Assembly (NCBI GenBank): GCA_017985935.1
Contig: JAGNWT010000022.1
Location: forward strand, 1-47,287
Direction of reading: 5' to 3'
DNA from: Anaerolineales bacterium
GTDB taxonomy: Bacteria > Chloroflexota > Anaerolineae > Anaerolineales > Villigracilaceae
DNA: 47,287 bases
Under the pieces are notes generated by a model. The model was given only the letters and a program-made list of their open reading frames with translations. It made no database searches and was not told the DNA's origin. A program made the position numbers and the translations under genes. Of the stretch, positions 15,064-24,009 are shown piece by piece; position 1 is the first letter of the stretch; every line of letters starts with the position of its first letter.

Positions 15064-15750
15064 TTAGTAAGTTTGCCTGCTGAGAAAGGTTTCCAGGATC
15101 CAGTTGGCGGCATGGTGCATGTCACTGCAGATGATGTCTGCTGGTGTGAAATCGTGGTGGCGGGTATAGCGGTGTGGAATGGCGCATGTCGTAAGCCCTG
15201 CGGACTTTGCCGCGCGTACTCCGGCATTCGTGTCTTCAATGGCAAGGGATGAATCCGCGCTCACTTGAAGTCGATGCAGGGCAAGCAGGTAGCCTTCGGG
15301 GGAAGGCTTTCCAAGGCTCACATCTTCGCGAGTGACGAAGGCTTTGAATGAGTTGGCGATGCCGTAATGTTCGAGAGTGCCGATGATCGACCCAAGCGGA
15401 CCGCCGGTGACGATGGCTGTGTCTATGCCTTGCGCCGCCAAACTGCCAATGAGTTCGAGCCCGCCGGGTTTGAGCGGGGTTGGTTTGCCGCGCATCCAAT
15501 CTTCGTAGAGATCGTCTTTTGCAGCCCCGAGTCTTTCAGCCGGGATATTGATGGCGGGAGTGGACTGTATTAACCATTGAGCAATGACATCGGTGCTGTT
15601 TCCTGCAAAGTGCAGGGAATAGGATTCTTGATCGAAATGAACTTGATACTTTTCGAGCACCTGATTCCAGCAATCAAGATGAACCTGATCTGTGTCAGCC
15701 AGGGTTCCATCAAAATCAAAGAAGACAGCTTGCAGACGGGGTGATGACAT
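15064..15750 (-). CDS. HAD-superfamily phosphatase, beta-phosphoglucomutase-like
   Basis: 228 residues from ATG 15750, which has AAGGAAG at good distance; a Met 12 codons earlier does not. The nucleophile motif is DFDGTLADTD, followed by H-x3-W as in beta-phosphoglucomutases and related phosphatases; the helical cap follows (about 20-85). Motif II is VTGG, the motif III lysine is in LGKPSPEGY and motif IV is IEDTNAGVRAAKSAG. The enzyme should dephosphorylate or isomerise a sugar phosphate. Its nearness to the maltodextrin genes suggests beta-glucose-1-phosphate, but no maltose phosphorylase is present here, so a generic sugar phosphatase is equally likely. Confidence 0.8.
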   Translation of the reverse strand: MSSPRLQAVFFDFDGTLADTDQVHLDCWNQVLEKYQVHFDQESYSLHFAGNSTDVIAQWLIQSTPAINIPAERLGAAKDDLYEDWMRGKPTPLKPGGLELIGSLAAQGIDTAIVTGGPLGSIIGTLEHYGIANSFKAFVTREDVSLGKPSPEGYLLALHRLQVSADSSLAIEDTNAGVRAAKSAGLTTCAIPHRYTRHHDFTPADIICSDMHHAANWILETFLSRQTY

Positions 15751-15824
15751 GGACTTCCTTTCGGTCTGAATTGTAACCGAAGCCAAAGGATGACGATTTT
15801 GGATGTATGTCCGTCTGCGCTGAT

Positions 15825-16676
15825 CTAGGGAAGATAGGTGAGCACAAGTTCAGAAACAATGGTGAGGACCCCGCCGATAATGGCAATGATGGACAGCGCT
15901 TTTAATTTATATTTAGAAAGAACAGACGCTATTCCAATGGATGCTCCAAGAATTCCAAAATTAACCATCATACCTTCAATAAAGCCCAGAAAGTCTGGGG
16001 GTTCTGTTTCGCCATCGCTTGCGACGACAATGACGATGGCAGCCACGATTAAGAGGATAAAACCAAAGATGGAGGAGCAGCCGAAGATGGGACCAAGCCA
16101 GGGGAAGAAACGATCGGCCCGGTCTGATTCCGGCTGGTTCGTAAGGATCTTTGTCCGGTATTCTGTTTCGATGCCGCGGAAGAGCCGATATTGTTGAAAA
16201 ACCTGATAGGCTAGATAAAATTGATAAAACGCGAAGGCAGCCCAGGTAATTTCAAAACTCAGCAGGTTGGAAAATGCTGCCCATGCCAGGGTAATTGAAT
16301 AGATCACGAACATCGAGGCGGTCTTGAAGAAGAAAGAACCCAGCCCTACCATGATGAGCAGAATGCCCCAGGGGGCGCTAAGAAAACCAGAAGTGAAGAG
16401 ATGTAATGCGCCCAAGCCCAACGACCATCTACCCCAGGACAAGATCCGCTCCAGCATGACTGAATATCCGCTGACGAGGTTGATGTTCGGGTCTTCCTGC
16501 CAGGCTTTTGGTTCGGCGATCTGTTCCTGAGTTTGAGGGGAGGAGTCTTTGTCCAGCGGGGAAACTGCAGTTTCGGTGCGGAGTATGCCAGCCAGGCTGC
16601 TCTGACATTTTTTGCAAAAAAGCGCACTGCCAATATTCTCTTCTTTACAGTTAGGACAGATGACTGAGATCGGCAT
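15825..16676 (-). CDS. zinc-ribbon membrane protein
   Basis: 283 residues from ATG 16676, which has AAGGAAGGGA just upstream. The N-terminus is a zinc ribbon (CPNC and CKKC, about residues 7-25), followed by a polar linker and then about six hydrophobic helices in the region 80-283. This zinc-ribbon-plus-membrane layout is common in uncharacterised bacterial proteins and gives no specific function. It lies between the last GH13 gene and the HAD gene on the same strand, but a stem-loop separates it from GH13, so it need not be part of the sugar operon. Confidence 0.65.
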   Translation of the reverse strand: MPISVICPNCKEENIGSALFCKKCQSSLAGILRTETAVSPLDKDSSPQTQEQIAEPKAWQEDPNINLVSGYSVMLERILSWGRWSLGLGALHLFTSGFLSAPWGILLIMVGLGSFFFKTASMFVIYSITLAWAAFSNLLSFEITWAAFAFYQFYLAYQVFQQYRLFRGIETEYRTKILTNQPESDRADRFFPWLGPIFGCSSIFGFILLIVAAIVIVVASDGETEPPDFLGFIEGMMVNFGILGASIGIASVLSKYKLKALSIIAIIGGVLTIVSELVLTYLP

Positions 16677-16712
16677 ATTTCCCTTCCTTGTGCTCTTGAA
16701 ATTTTTTGTGAG

Positions 16713-16740
16713 GACGGGCATCCATTGCGAGATGCCCGTC
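16713..16740 (-). terminator. stem-loop after the last GH13 gene
   Basis: GACGGGCATC (16713-16722) pairs perfectly with GATGCCCGTC (16731-16740) around eight bases. No T run follows on the minus strand, so it may stabilise or attenuate rather than fully terminate the maltodextrin transcript. Confidence 0.5.
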
Positions 16741-16787
16741 CATGGGTTTTGGCAGGCGGGGTGTTTGCGCCTGATCTGCTTTTCGAT

Positions 16788-18260
16788 CTACATGACCGCG
16801 GAGCCGCTGCGGGGTGGAATGGTTATCTTTCCATCGGAGATCGTTGCTTCTCCGAAAAGTATTTGCGGTTGTTTGCTCAAGGGCAGGTTGATGTTCTTGG
16901 ATTCATTGGAAACATTCAGGATGATGGTGATGTCTCCACTGGCGTGAGTGCGGGTGTATGCCATGACTTCACCCTCCGCGTAGACCCGTTTGTATCCGCC
17001 GCTGCGAAGTGCTTCGTGTTTTTTGCGCAGAGCAATGCAGTCTTTGGCGTAAGCGAGCAGAGATTTGTCCCACTTGGAGGAATCCCAGGGGAAGGATTTT
17101 CGACATTCGGGGTCATGTCCGCCGTCCACGCCGATCTCGTCACCATAGAAGAGGCAGGGTGCGCCGGCGATCGTGAACATAAAAAGCCAGGCGAGTTTAA
17201 GTGATGCTTTATCACCGCTCACACAGGATAGGAAGCGGGGCATATCGTGACTGTCCAGCAGGTTGAGTTGTGACGCCGTGATGTCGGGCGGGTAAATGTT
17301 CAAGATGCGGTCAACCTCATTGGCGAAGTCGTAGGCATTCATGTGACGCACGCGGTCTTTGATCCCGCCAGCTTGAGTGACCACAGGCATGTTCAAATGT
17401 GAATTGGCAAAGAAACTCAATGATGCAGCCGTGAAAAGATAATTCATCACGGCATCAAACTGATCGCCTTGCAGCCAACGCTGCGCCTCATGCCAGATCT
17501 CGCCGACAATGTAACAGTCGGGGTTGATCGCGCGCACCCGCCTGCGGAACTCGCGCCAGAATTCATCGTCATCGATCTCGCCGGGAACATCCAGACGCCA
17601 TCCGTCAATACCAAACTTGACCCAATACTCAGCCACGCTAAACAGGAATTCGCGCACGGCGGGCGTATTGGTGTTGAATTTGGGCAGGGCGGGCAAATTC
17701 CACCAGGCTTGATACCCAATGGCTTCCAGGCTTCCTTGCCCGCTTTGCAGGGCATGCAATTCACCCGTGGCGGGATACGCGCCCCAACGACGGCGTCCTT
17801 TCAGGCGTTCGGGGTCAAAGTGGAACCAGTTGACATAAGGGGAGCCTTCGCCGTTTTCGAGCACATGATGGAATTGCCAAAAACCACGGCTGGCATGGTT
17901 GAACACGCCGTCTAAAACCACGCGCATGCCGCGCTTGTGGGCTTCATCCAGTAATTGCTTCAGGGCTTCATTGCCGCCGAGGATCGGGTCCACGTTGAAG
18001 TAATCGTAAGTGTGGTAACGGTGATTGGAGGCGGATGCGAATACCGGGGTGAAATAGATCGCGGTGATTCCCAGATCTTGCAGGTAGTCGAGTTTTTCTG
18101 TTACGCCATGAAGGTCGCCGCCTTTGAATCCGTGCGGAGTGGGGGCAGAGTCCCAGGGCTCGAAGGGCAGAGAGCTCGCGGGATTGCGCCCGCTCTTTGC
18201 GAATCGATCGGGAAAAATTTGGTAGAAGACAGCATCTTGTACCCATTTAGGTGTGGTCAT
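16788..18260 (-). CDS. cytoplasmic GH13 alpha-glucan hydrolase (cyclomaltodextrinase/neopullulanase-like)
   Basis: 490 residues from ATG 18260, behind AAAGGAA. It is a retaining glycoside hydrolase of family 13 with the TIM-barrel signature strands: GVFNHASR (118-125), GWRLDVP with nucleophile D224, VGEIWHE with acid/base E254, and LLDSHDMPR with D339. The opening WVQDAVFYQIFPDRF and the long insertion at about 155-195 resemble cyclomaltodextrinases and neopullulanases, which hydrolyse short or cyclic maltodextrins. No signal peptide is present, so it should act on imported oligosaccharides. It is the last GH13 gene of the locus and may have its own promoter in the 151-base gap upstream. Confidence 0.9.
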   Translation of the reverse strand: MTTPKWVQDAVFYQIFPDRFAKSGRNPASSLPFEPWDSAPTPHGFKGGDLHGVTEKLDYLQDLGITAIYFTPVFASASNHRYHTYDYFNVDPILGGNEALKQLLDEAHKRGMRVVLDGVFNHASRGFWQFHHVLENGEGSPYVNWFHFDPERLKGRRRWGAYPATGELHALQSGQGSLEAIGYQAWWNLPALPKFNTNTPAVREFLFSVAEYWVKFGIDGWRLDVPGEIDDDEFWREFRRRVRAINPDCYIVGEIWHEAQRWLQGDQFDAVMNYLFTAASLSFFANSHLNMPVVTQAGGIKDRVRHMNAYDFANEVDRILNIYPPDITASQLNLLDSHDMPRFLSCVSGDKASLKLAWLFMFTIAGAPCLFYGDEIGVDGGHDPECRKSFPWDSSKWDKSLLAYAKDCIALRKKHEALRSGGYKRVYAEGEVMAYTRTHASGDITIILNVSNESKNINLPLSKQPQILFGEATISDGKITIPPRSGSAVM

Positions 18261-18283
18261 GTATATTCCTTTGATAGTTGAGT

Positions 18284-18331
18284 TAATTAGGTAGCACACT
18301 TTACGTGCCAATCTCGAACATTCGTAAAGTG
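18284..18331 (-). promoter_or_regulatory. candidate internal promoter with inverted repeat
   Basis: On the minus strand TTGGCA (plus 18306-18311) and TAATTA (plus 18284-18289) are spaced by 16 bases. CACTTTACG (18297-18305) and CGTAAAGTG (18323-18331), a perfect 9-bp inverted repeat with a 17-base gap, bracket the -35 box, as an operator would. Confidence 0.45.
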
Positions 18332-18411
18332 AATTGTAATTGTATTGGCAGAAATAAATTAGTAATGTATTGTATTTTCAGTGAAAACTGCCCTGTCGTA
18401 AGACTAAAATT

Positions 18412-19716
18412 TTATTGGATAAAGATATGATATTCCCAGGGCGCGAGGTCCAGATGACTCGTCTCGTTCATTAGGATATTCTTGTCGCTTATGAAATCAA
18501 CATAGTTGCCGTGAAATAACATGTCCTTAAATGTAACGCTATGTGCTTTCGCTGAAAAATTAAAGACAGCAAACACCTTATCTGAACTGTTCTGGCGCAC
18601 GAAGCTTAAGACTTGGGTTGGCGCAGAATTCATCACCTGAATCATCCGTGCGCCCCATTTTGCATTCCAAAGCGAGGTGTTCTTTTTGCGCATCGCCAGG
18701 AGTTTTTTATACAACGAGCCAATGGGGTGCTCTGTCCATGTGATCGGGTCTTTATCAAAGAAGGCAAGCCGCTTGGGTTCACCTGCTTCCTGTCCGTTAT
18801 ACATCATGGGCATCCCTTCACTGGTGAATGATAAGGCGATAACCGCTTCGAGGGCATCGCCAAACGCCTCATGCATGGTTCCCTCCCATGAATTTTTATC
18901 ATGGTTGGTTACGAACAACATGCGCATTACGTCGGCAGGGTATTCTTTCTCGTTATGGGAATAGTATGTGAAAAGCGGATCTAGATTGGCTCTTCCCATG
19001 GCGATGGCGTGCATGGTGTCGTACCAACTCCAGCCGTACGTCATATCGAAGGCTTCTACGTGCAGGTCGCGCGATTCCCATTCAGCCAGCATAAAAACCG
19101 GCTTGATGGCGTCCAATTCGCGGCGTGCCTGATTCCAAAAATCGGTCGGTAAAAATCCTGCCACATCACACCGATACCCGTCAACATCCACATCACGCAC
19201 CCAATATTTCAGTGCATCAATCATATATTCGCGCAACGCTGGCTGCTGATAATCCAGATCAATAATGTCATCCCAATCACGCCAGGGAGAAGGGTGAAAT
19301 TCACCCTTCCAATCACGGTGATACCACTCAGGATGCTCTTCCACAAGCAGGTTGTCCCAGGCAGTATGATTGGCGACCCAGTCCAGGATCACACGCATAT
19401 CCAGCTGATGTGCCGCTCGAATAAATTGTTTTAAGTCTTCCAACGTGCCAAATTCTGAATTTACACTATAGTAATCTTTCACCGCATACGGGCTGCCCAA
19501 TGAACCTTTGCGATTCTTTTTTCCAATCTCATGAATAGGCATGAGCCAAAGGATATCAACACCCAGTTCTTTCAAACGCGGTAAATGCTTTTCAGCAGCC
19601 TGAAACGTACCCTCTTGCGTGAATTGCCGTGTATTGATCTGGTAGATCGTTGCATTCTTGCTCCACTCAGGGTGGATCAATTTGACGGAAGGAATTAACT
19701 GATGGCTGTTTTTCAT
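18412..19716 (-). CDS. cytoplasmic GH13 alpha-amylase-family hydrolase
   Basis: 434 residues without a signal peptide. GH13 signature strands are present: DWVANHTAWD (112-121), GYRCDVAG with nucleophile D184, LAEWE with acid/base E212, and TNHDKNSW with D273. The protein is shorter than most amylases and lacks a starch-binding domain; a small C-terminal beta domain (about 350-434) ends it. WSKNATIYQINTRQF near the start is typical of a bacterial intracellular maltogenic or alpha-amylase subgroup. It probably degrades imported maltodextrins in parallel with the neighbouring GH13 enzyme. It is separated by 30 bases from the upstream lipoprotein GH13 gene, consistent with one transcript. Confidence 0.88.
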   Translation of the reverse strand: MKNSHQLIPSVKLIHPEWSKNATIYQINTRQFTQEGTFQAAEKHLPRLKELGVDILWLMPIHEIGKKNRKGSLGSPYAVKDYYSVNSEFGTLEDLKQFIRAAHQLDMRVILDWVANHTAWDNLLVEEHPEWYHRDWKGEFHPSPWRDWDDIIDLDYQQPALREYMIDALKYWVRDVDVDGYRCDVAGFLPTDFWNQARRELDAIKPVFMLAEWESRDLHVEAFDMTYGWSWYDTMHAIAMGRANLDPLFTYYSHNEKEYPADVMRMLFVTNHDKNSWEGTMHEAFGDALEAVIALSFTSEGMPMMYNGQEAGEPKRLAFFDKDPITWTEHPIGSLYKKLLAMRKKNTSLWNAKWGARMIQVMNSAPTQVLSFVRQNSSDKVFAVFNFSAKAHSVTFKDMLFHGNYVDFISDKNILMNETSHLDLAPWEYHIFIQ

Positions 19717-19746
19717 GAGAAACCTTTGTTGTCTAGGATTTTTTAA

Positions 19747-21399
19747 TTAAGGCTCGAGCTTTATAATATGAATGGAATATGGAGACAAAACATCGACGGG
19801 GTGATAATCCTCAAACCCGCCACGCTTCACAACTGGACCTTGTACCTGCGCATCCCCGTATAATGCAGATGCGCTGTAAGAGAGATCTACCATTTCAATT
19901 CCTTCCCCTGAAAGGATATAGTCAGATATTGGAGTATCGTCCAGATTAATGAGCACCAGGGTGGTTTCGCTGTCATCGTGACGCAACACCGCATAAACTG
20001 CCGGATTGTTACAATCTAGCACAATATAATCACCGGTTCTCAAAGAAGAGTGGACTCCCCGAAGTTGTACCAAATCGCGATACAGTGTAAGAAGAGAGTC
20101 CGGGTCGTTTATTTGATTGGCAACGTTGACTTCTTTAAAGTTTGGATCTGGCATTCTCCACGGACGTCCGGTTGTGAAACCGGCATTTGTGTCGCTGCTC
20201 CACTGCAGAGGACGGCGGATGTTTTCATCGGGTTTTACGCCTGTCATGCCTATTTCTTCACCGTAATAAATAAACGGCGTACCAGGTGCGGTTAACATCA
20301 TGGCAGCGGCGATCTTTGCTTTATCGACGTCGTTTTGCAATTGACTCATCACCCGGTTTTGATCATGATTGGTTAGGAAAGGCGCGTATTGATATTCGAG
20401 TAAGAATGCATTGCTGGTTTCGAGTACCCTAGTGACATTCTTACCTCGCCCTGTTTGCGCCGCCTGAAGGATCGTGCTGGAAAGTTGAAAATTGAAGACT
20501 AGGTCGAATTCTTTTTTGATGACATAACGAGATGCTACCGATATGCTGTCTCCAAACAGCTCGCCAACGATCATAGAGTCTGGCTTCATCTCTTTGTAAG
20601 CGGGATACATATTTTGATACCACTCATGTGTTGAATTTGTGTTTTGTTGGATTGCATTTTCTTCGATCAAATGTTTTGCTGCATCCAGCCGAAATCCGTC
20701 TATGCCAACATCATTGAGCCAGAAAGAATATATTTTTTGTATTTCTGCAGTGACTTCCGGGTTGGTGTAATTTAGGTCAGGCATAAAGGCTTCAAAAATA
20801 CCATAGTAATACCCTGTGAGCGATGGGTGCCAGACATCTTGGCTCCAGGGACCTTTATAACCCGGGTTCGTTTCACTCCAAATGTACCAATCCCTGTAGG
20901 ATGAACTAATATCTTTTTTTGCTTCTTTGAACCATGGGTGTTGGTCGGAGGTGTGGTTAAGCACCAGGTCTATGACTATATGGATGCCTCGTTTGTGAGC
21001 CTCTTCTACAAGGTGTTTGAAGTCGTCCATAGTCCCGTATTGTGGATTGACGCCATAATAATCTGTGACATCATATCCGTGATAGGAAGGGGAGGGGAAG
21101 ATGGGCATAAGCCAGATGCCGGTAATGCCTAAATCGGTCTTTGTTTGCGGATCACCATCGTTGAGATAATCGAGTTTCGCTGTGATTCCGTTAAAGTCTC
21201 CCACTCCATTCCCATCGGAGTCATAAAAGGAACGTACGAAGATCTCATAAAAAACGGTGTCGCTCCACCAATTGACAGGATCAGCCTGGGTGGATGTGGC
21301 GGTCGTTGGCGATGGATGTGTTTCCGTTGAGAAAGAGGCGGGAACGCATCCAAATAAAATTGATATGGTTATGATTAATTTGAGAGAGTTTCGATACAT
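19747..21399 (-). CDS. surface lipoprotein GH13 alpha-amylase/alpha-glucosidase
   Basis: 550 residues. A signal peptide ends in the lipobox LFGC (Cys18), followed by a short Ser/Thr/Pro linker (20-40), so the catalytic domain should sit outside the membrane. GH13 motifs: DLVLNHTSDQHPWF (144-157), GFRLDAAKH with nucleophile D239, VGELFGD with E280 and TNHDQNR with D346. The GNGVGDFNGI segment near 63-72 is found in oligo-1,6-glucosidases and calcium-dependent amylases. It would trim starch or glycogen fragments into maltodextrins for the adjacent MalEFG importer. A terminator-like hairpin lies between it and malG, which suggests reduced expression relative to the transporter. Confidence 0.9.
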   Translation of the reverse strand: MYRNSLKLIITISILFGCVPASFSTETHPSPTTATSTQADPVNWWSDTVFYEIFVRSFYDSDGNGVGDFNGITAKLDYLNDGDPQTKTDLGITGIWLMPIFPSPSYHGYDVTDYYGVNPQYGTMDDFKHLVEEAHKRGIHIVIDLVLNHTSDQHPWFKEAKKDISSSYRDWYIWSETNPGYKGPWSQDVWHPSLTGYYYGIFEAFMPDLNYTNPEVTAEIQKIYSFWLNDVGIDGFRLDAAKHLIEENAIQQNTNSTHEWYQNMYPAYKEMKPDSMIVGELFGDSISVASRYVIKKEFDLVFNFQLSSTILQAAQTGRGKNVTRVLETSNAFLLEYQYAPFLTNHDQNRVMSQLQNDVDKAKIAAAMMLTAPGTPFIYYGEEIGMTGVKPDENIRRPLQWSSDTNAGFTTGRPWRMPDPNFKEVNVANQINDPDSLLTLYRDLVQLRGVHSSLRTGDYIVLDCNNPAVYAVLRHDDSETTLVLINLDDTPISDYILSGEGIEMVDLSYSASALYGDAQVQGPVVKRGGFEDYHPVDVLSPYSIHIIKLEP

Positions 21400-21414
21400 T
21401 CAAAGCCCCGCGGT

Positions 21415-21441
21415 ATAAAAAGGGCGGTCAAAAGACCGCCC
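21415..21441 (-). terminator. intrinsic terminator-like hairpin between malG and the GH13 lipoprotein gene
   Basis: GGGCGGTC (21422-21429) and GACCGCCC (21434-21441) pair around AAAA; on the minus strand TTTTTATA follows. The next gene starts only 16-22 bases later, leaving no room for a promoter, so this probably acts as a partial terminator that lowers downstream expression. Confidence 0.75.
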
Positions 21442-21461
21442 AATATTGGGTGCGAATTGCT

Positions 21462-22364
21462 TTATCCCTTTACGCTTCCAAGTGTTAATCCGGAGATTAA
21501 CCACTTTGAGGAGTAAAGGAAAAGTGCCATGACCGGTATCGCGATCAGAACAGATGCTGCTGCAAACTGCCCCCACGAAACAGTGAATTGCTGCGCAAAA
21601 GTAAAAATGCCAAGGGGCCAGGTGTAGATTTCGTTCTTTTGTAAAACAACACGAGCAACAAGATACTCGCTCCAGCCTCCCATGAAGGAAAATAGAAATG
21701 CGATTGCGAGGGCAGGAGTGGATAGCGGTAGGATGATGTTTGTGAATACTGTAAAGCGACTCGCTCCGTCAATCATTGCCGCCTCTTCCAAGTCTACCGG
21801 AATCGTGTCGTAATACCCTTTGAGAGTCCAAATTGTGAGAGGAACTGACGTTACAGCATAGGCAATTATGAGTCCCAGTGAAGTATTGATCATTTTTAAC
21901 TTGGCGATCATGATAAATAAGGGGAGCAATAGCATGCCTGCCGGGATCATTTGTGTAGTTAATAAGAATATCAATCCAGCCGAGCGGCCGGGAAACTTGA
22001 AGCGGGAAAAGGCGTAGGCGCTGATTGCGGCAAGGATAACGCTGATGATCGAAGTCACAGCAACTACCGAAAAAGAGTTCCATATCCAAAGAAAGAAATC
22101 AGACTGTCGATTTTTCTCTGGCGCTCCGAATAGAACCTCCTTGTAATTATCAAGGGTGGCATTTTCAGGAACAATTCGTAGGTCAGTCGTAAGCAACGAA
22201 TCGTTAGGGCGCAGGGATATGGTGATAACGCGCAAGGCAGGGTAGACAGCGATAACGCACGAGGCGATCAACACGGCATGGATCATCATAGTTTTGAATG
22301 GGCTATCGCCGCGGGAGCGGAAGAAAAACCAACGGTAGAAGCGAATAATGGGATTTGGTGACAT
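21462..22364 (-). CDS. malG: maltodextrin ABC transporter permease, MalG-like
   Basis: 300 residues with six predicted helices. The cytoplasmic EAA loop that docks on the ATPase is clear (LEEAAMIDGASRFTVF, about 202-217, ending in NIILPLSTPALA). The first helix is preceded by a basic cytoplasmic stretch. MalG-type permeases form a heterodimer with MalF and, together with an ATPase and the binding protein, import oligosaccharides. The ATG has AAGGAG upstream and lies 12 bases after malF. Substrate is inferred from the three GH13 genes that follow; a glycerol phosphate or other sugar substrate is possible but less likely. Confidence 0.88.
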   Translation of the reverse strand: MSPNPIIRFYRWFFFRSRGDSPFKTMMIHAVLIASCVIAVYPALRVITISLRPNDSLLTTDLRIVPENATLDNYKEVLFGAPEKNRQSDFFLWIWNSFSVVAVTSIISVILAAISAYAFSRFKFPGRSAGLIFLLTTQMIPAGMLLLPLFIMIAKLKMINTSLGLIIAYAVTSVPLTIWTLKGYYDTIPVDLEEAAMIDGASRFTVFTNIILPLSTPALAIAFLFSFMGGWSEYLVARVVLQKNEIYTWPLGIFTFAQQFTVSWGQFAAASVLIAIPVMALFLYSSKWLISGLTLGSVKG

Positions 22365-22376
22365 GATGGTTGCTCC

Positions 22377-23879
22377 TTATTCTGATGCGGACTTAAGTCC
22401 GTCACTGACCCTGAGATAGAAAAGGGTGAAAGCGAACAAGATGGCGAAAATGACAAGTGCGAACATGGCGGTGAAACCGTATCTATAAAACTGGAACGCC
22501 GCCTTATACATGGAGGATACGAGAATATCCGTTTTTTCCTGAGGTCCTCCCTGCGTGATCAGATAAATGATATCGAACTTATTGAAGGTCCAAACCACAC
22601 CTAGGATAATGGCCGGGGTGAGTACCGGACGCAAAAGCGGCAGAGTAATATTCTTGAATTGCTGCCAGCGTGTGGCGCCATCAATTTCGGCTGCTTCATA
22701 ATATTCCTGTGAGATGCTTTGCAAGCCGCCGAGAATGATGACGGACATAAAAGGGATACCAAGCCAGATGTTCGCGATGAGGATGGAAACAAAAGCCCAA
22801 AACGGATCTTGTTTCCAACTGACAGGTCCTATGGTAGCTGCTAGCCAAGCAAAGGCATTTCCGATGCCAATGATATTTTCGGTATTATGGCTAACTGCCA
22901 TCAGCCATGTGTTGAGATTGCCCAAAAGAATGTTGAATAAGCCATATTGGTTGTCAAATTCATTTCTTAGCGCCATTGCCGCGATTGTGGCGGGCATAGC
23001 CCACGGAATGACCAGTAAAGTGCGATAAATGCCTTTGAACTTGAGTGGGCGATTGAGCAATATTGCCAATCCCATTCCACCCAAGACGTGAAAGGTCACG
23101 TTGATTCCGGTCCATAAAATGGTGCGCCAAAAAACCTCGAAAAATTTCGCGTCTTTCGCCACAGGTCCGGTAAAGAGCGTTTTTAGGTTTTCCCAGCCAT
23201 ACATAAAACCATACTCTGCGTTTTTTGTCGCCTGTGTTCCAAGCGATGCGTTTGAAAATGCAAGTTTGATCTCGAAAAGAAATGGGTATACGATCAGAAA
23301 AAGGACGCCAATAAATGCCGGGAGAATCAGTAGATAGGCAAGCCCAACACGGCTATTTCGCGGCTTGCTGATGAACTGGATTACACCGAACAGTATCAAA
23401 AAGCCAAGTCCGGCAATAATGCCTGCGATCATACCAGCCGAATCTTTGGTCGCAACCTTTGCTTCAATCAGCGAATTTTGCAGACTGTTTAGCGATTCGA
23501 ATGGCGCGCTAATAAATTTGCTTGCAGCTCCATCTCCAAGTTTGATAAGGTCTGTGAGGTTGAAAAAATAAAGAATGATAACCAGGGTTAGAAAACCCAA
23601 GGCTGCTTGAATCGTACGGGTGATAATTGTTGCCGTTCGATTTGCAGGTTCACTAAAAAAGATCTGGTAAAAATAGATTTCGATGATTGCAAGTCCACCC
23701 AAAATGCCGAAAAGAAAACTGCCTATTTCCTTCAACCGTTCCATGACAATGGTAGTGTTCATGGTAATCCCATCGGAAAATGGCGAGATCAACGAAGAAA
23801 AGACAAAATAGATTGATGCAAAAACTGCTATCCAAAGGATAGTTGGGAGGTTCCGTTTTAAAAAATTTTCGTTTTCCAT
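22377..23879 (-). CDS. malF: maltodextrin ABC transporter permease, MalF-like with an extended N-terminus
   Basis: 500 residues. The C-terminal 310 residues are the usual type-I permease core with six helices and the EAA loop YYEAAEIDGATRWQQF (about 404-419). Ahead of it are about 180 residues with four further hydrophobic helices (about 13-32, 51-72, 90-112 and 150-170), more than the two or three extra helices of E. coli MalF, and without its large periplasmic P2 domain. The loop between helices around 325-365 is longer than usual. It pairs with MalG and is expressed downstream of malE, from which it is separated by a hairpin. Confidence 0.87.
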   Translation of the reverse strand: MENENFLKRNLPTILWIAVFASIYFVFSSLISPFSDGITMNTTIVMERLKEIGSFLFGILGGLAIIEIYFYQIFFSEPANRTATIITRTIQAALGFLTLVIILYFFNLTDLIKLGDGAASKFISAPFESLNSLQNSLIEAKVATKDSAGMIAGIIAGLGFLILFGVIQFISKPRNSRVGLAYLLILPAFIGVLFLIVYPFLFEIKLAFSNASLGTQATKNAEYGFMYGWENLKTLFTGPVAKDAKFFEVFWRTILWTGINVTFHVLGGMGLAILLNRPLKFKGIYRTLLVIPWAMPATIAAMALRNEFDNQYGLFNILLGNLNTWLMAVSHNTENIIGIGNAFAWLAATIGPVSWKQDPFWAFVSILIANIWLGIPFMSVIILGGLQSISQEYYEAAEIDGATRWQQFKNITLPLLRPVLTPAIILGVVWTFNKFDIIYLITQGGPQEKTDILVSSMYKAAFQFYRYGFTAMFALVIFAILFAFTLFYLRVSDGLKSASE

Positions 23880-23957
23880 GTTAACCTCTGGGTCCCATAT
23901 TTGTGGGTGACGAGTACGTACCCGATCACTAAGGAAATAGAAATAAGGGTTTTATAG

Positions 23958-23989
23958 AAAGATGGAGAGCGTTGCCGCTCCCCATCTTT
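23958..23989 (-). promoter_or_regulatory. stem-loop between malE and malF
   Basis: AAAGATGG-A-GAGC (23958-23970) pairs with GCTC-C-CCATCTTT (23977-23989) with one mismatch. On the minus strand no T run follows. A hairpin here would protect the malE message and dampen the permease genes, as known for other binding-protein operons. Confidence 0.65.
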
Positions 23990-24009
23990 TTGTTCAAGCT
24001 TGGATCTAA

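Noticed and set aside
15030..15245. Long upstream extension of the small membrane protein at 14703-15029
   Set aside because: It overlaps the end of the HAD gene on the same strand in another frame, and its composition is not protein-like.
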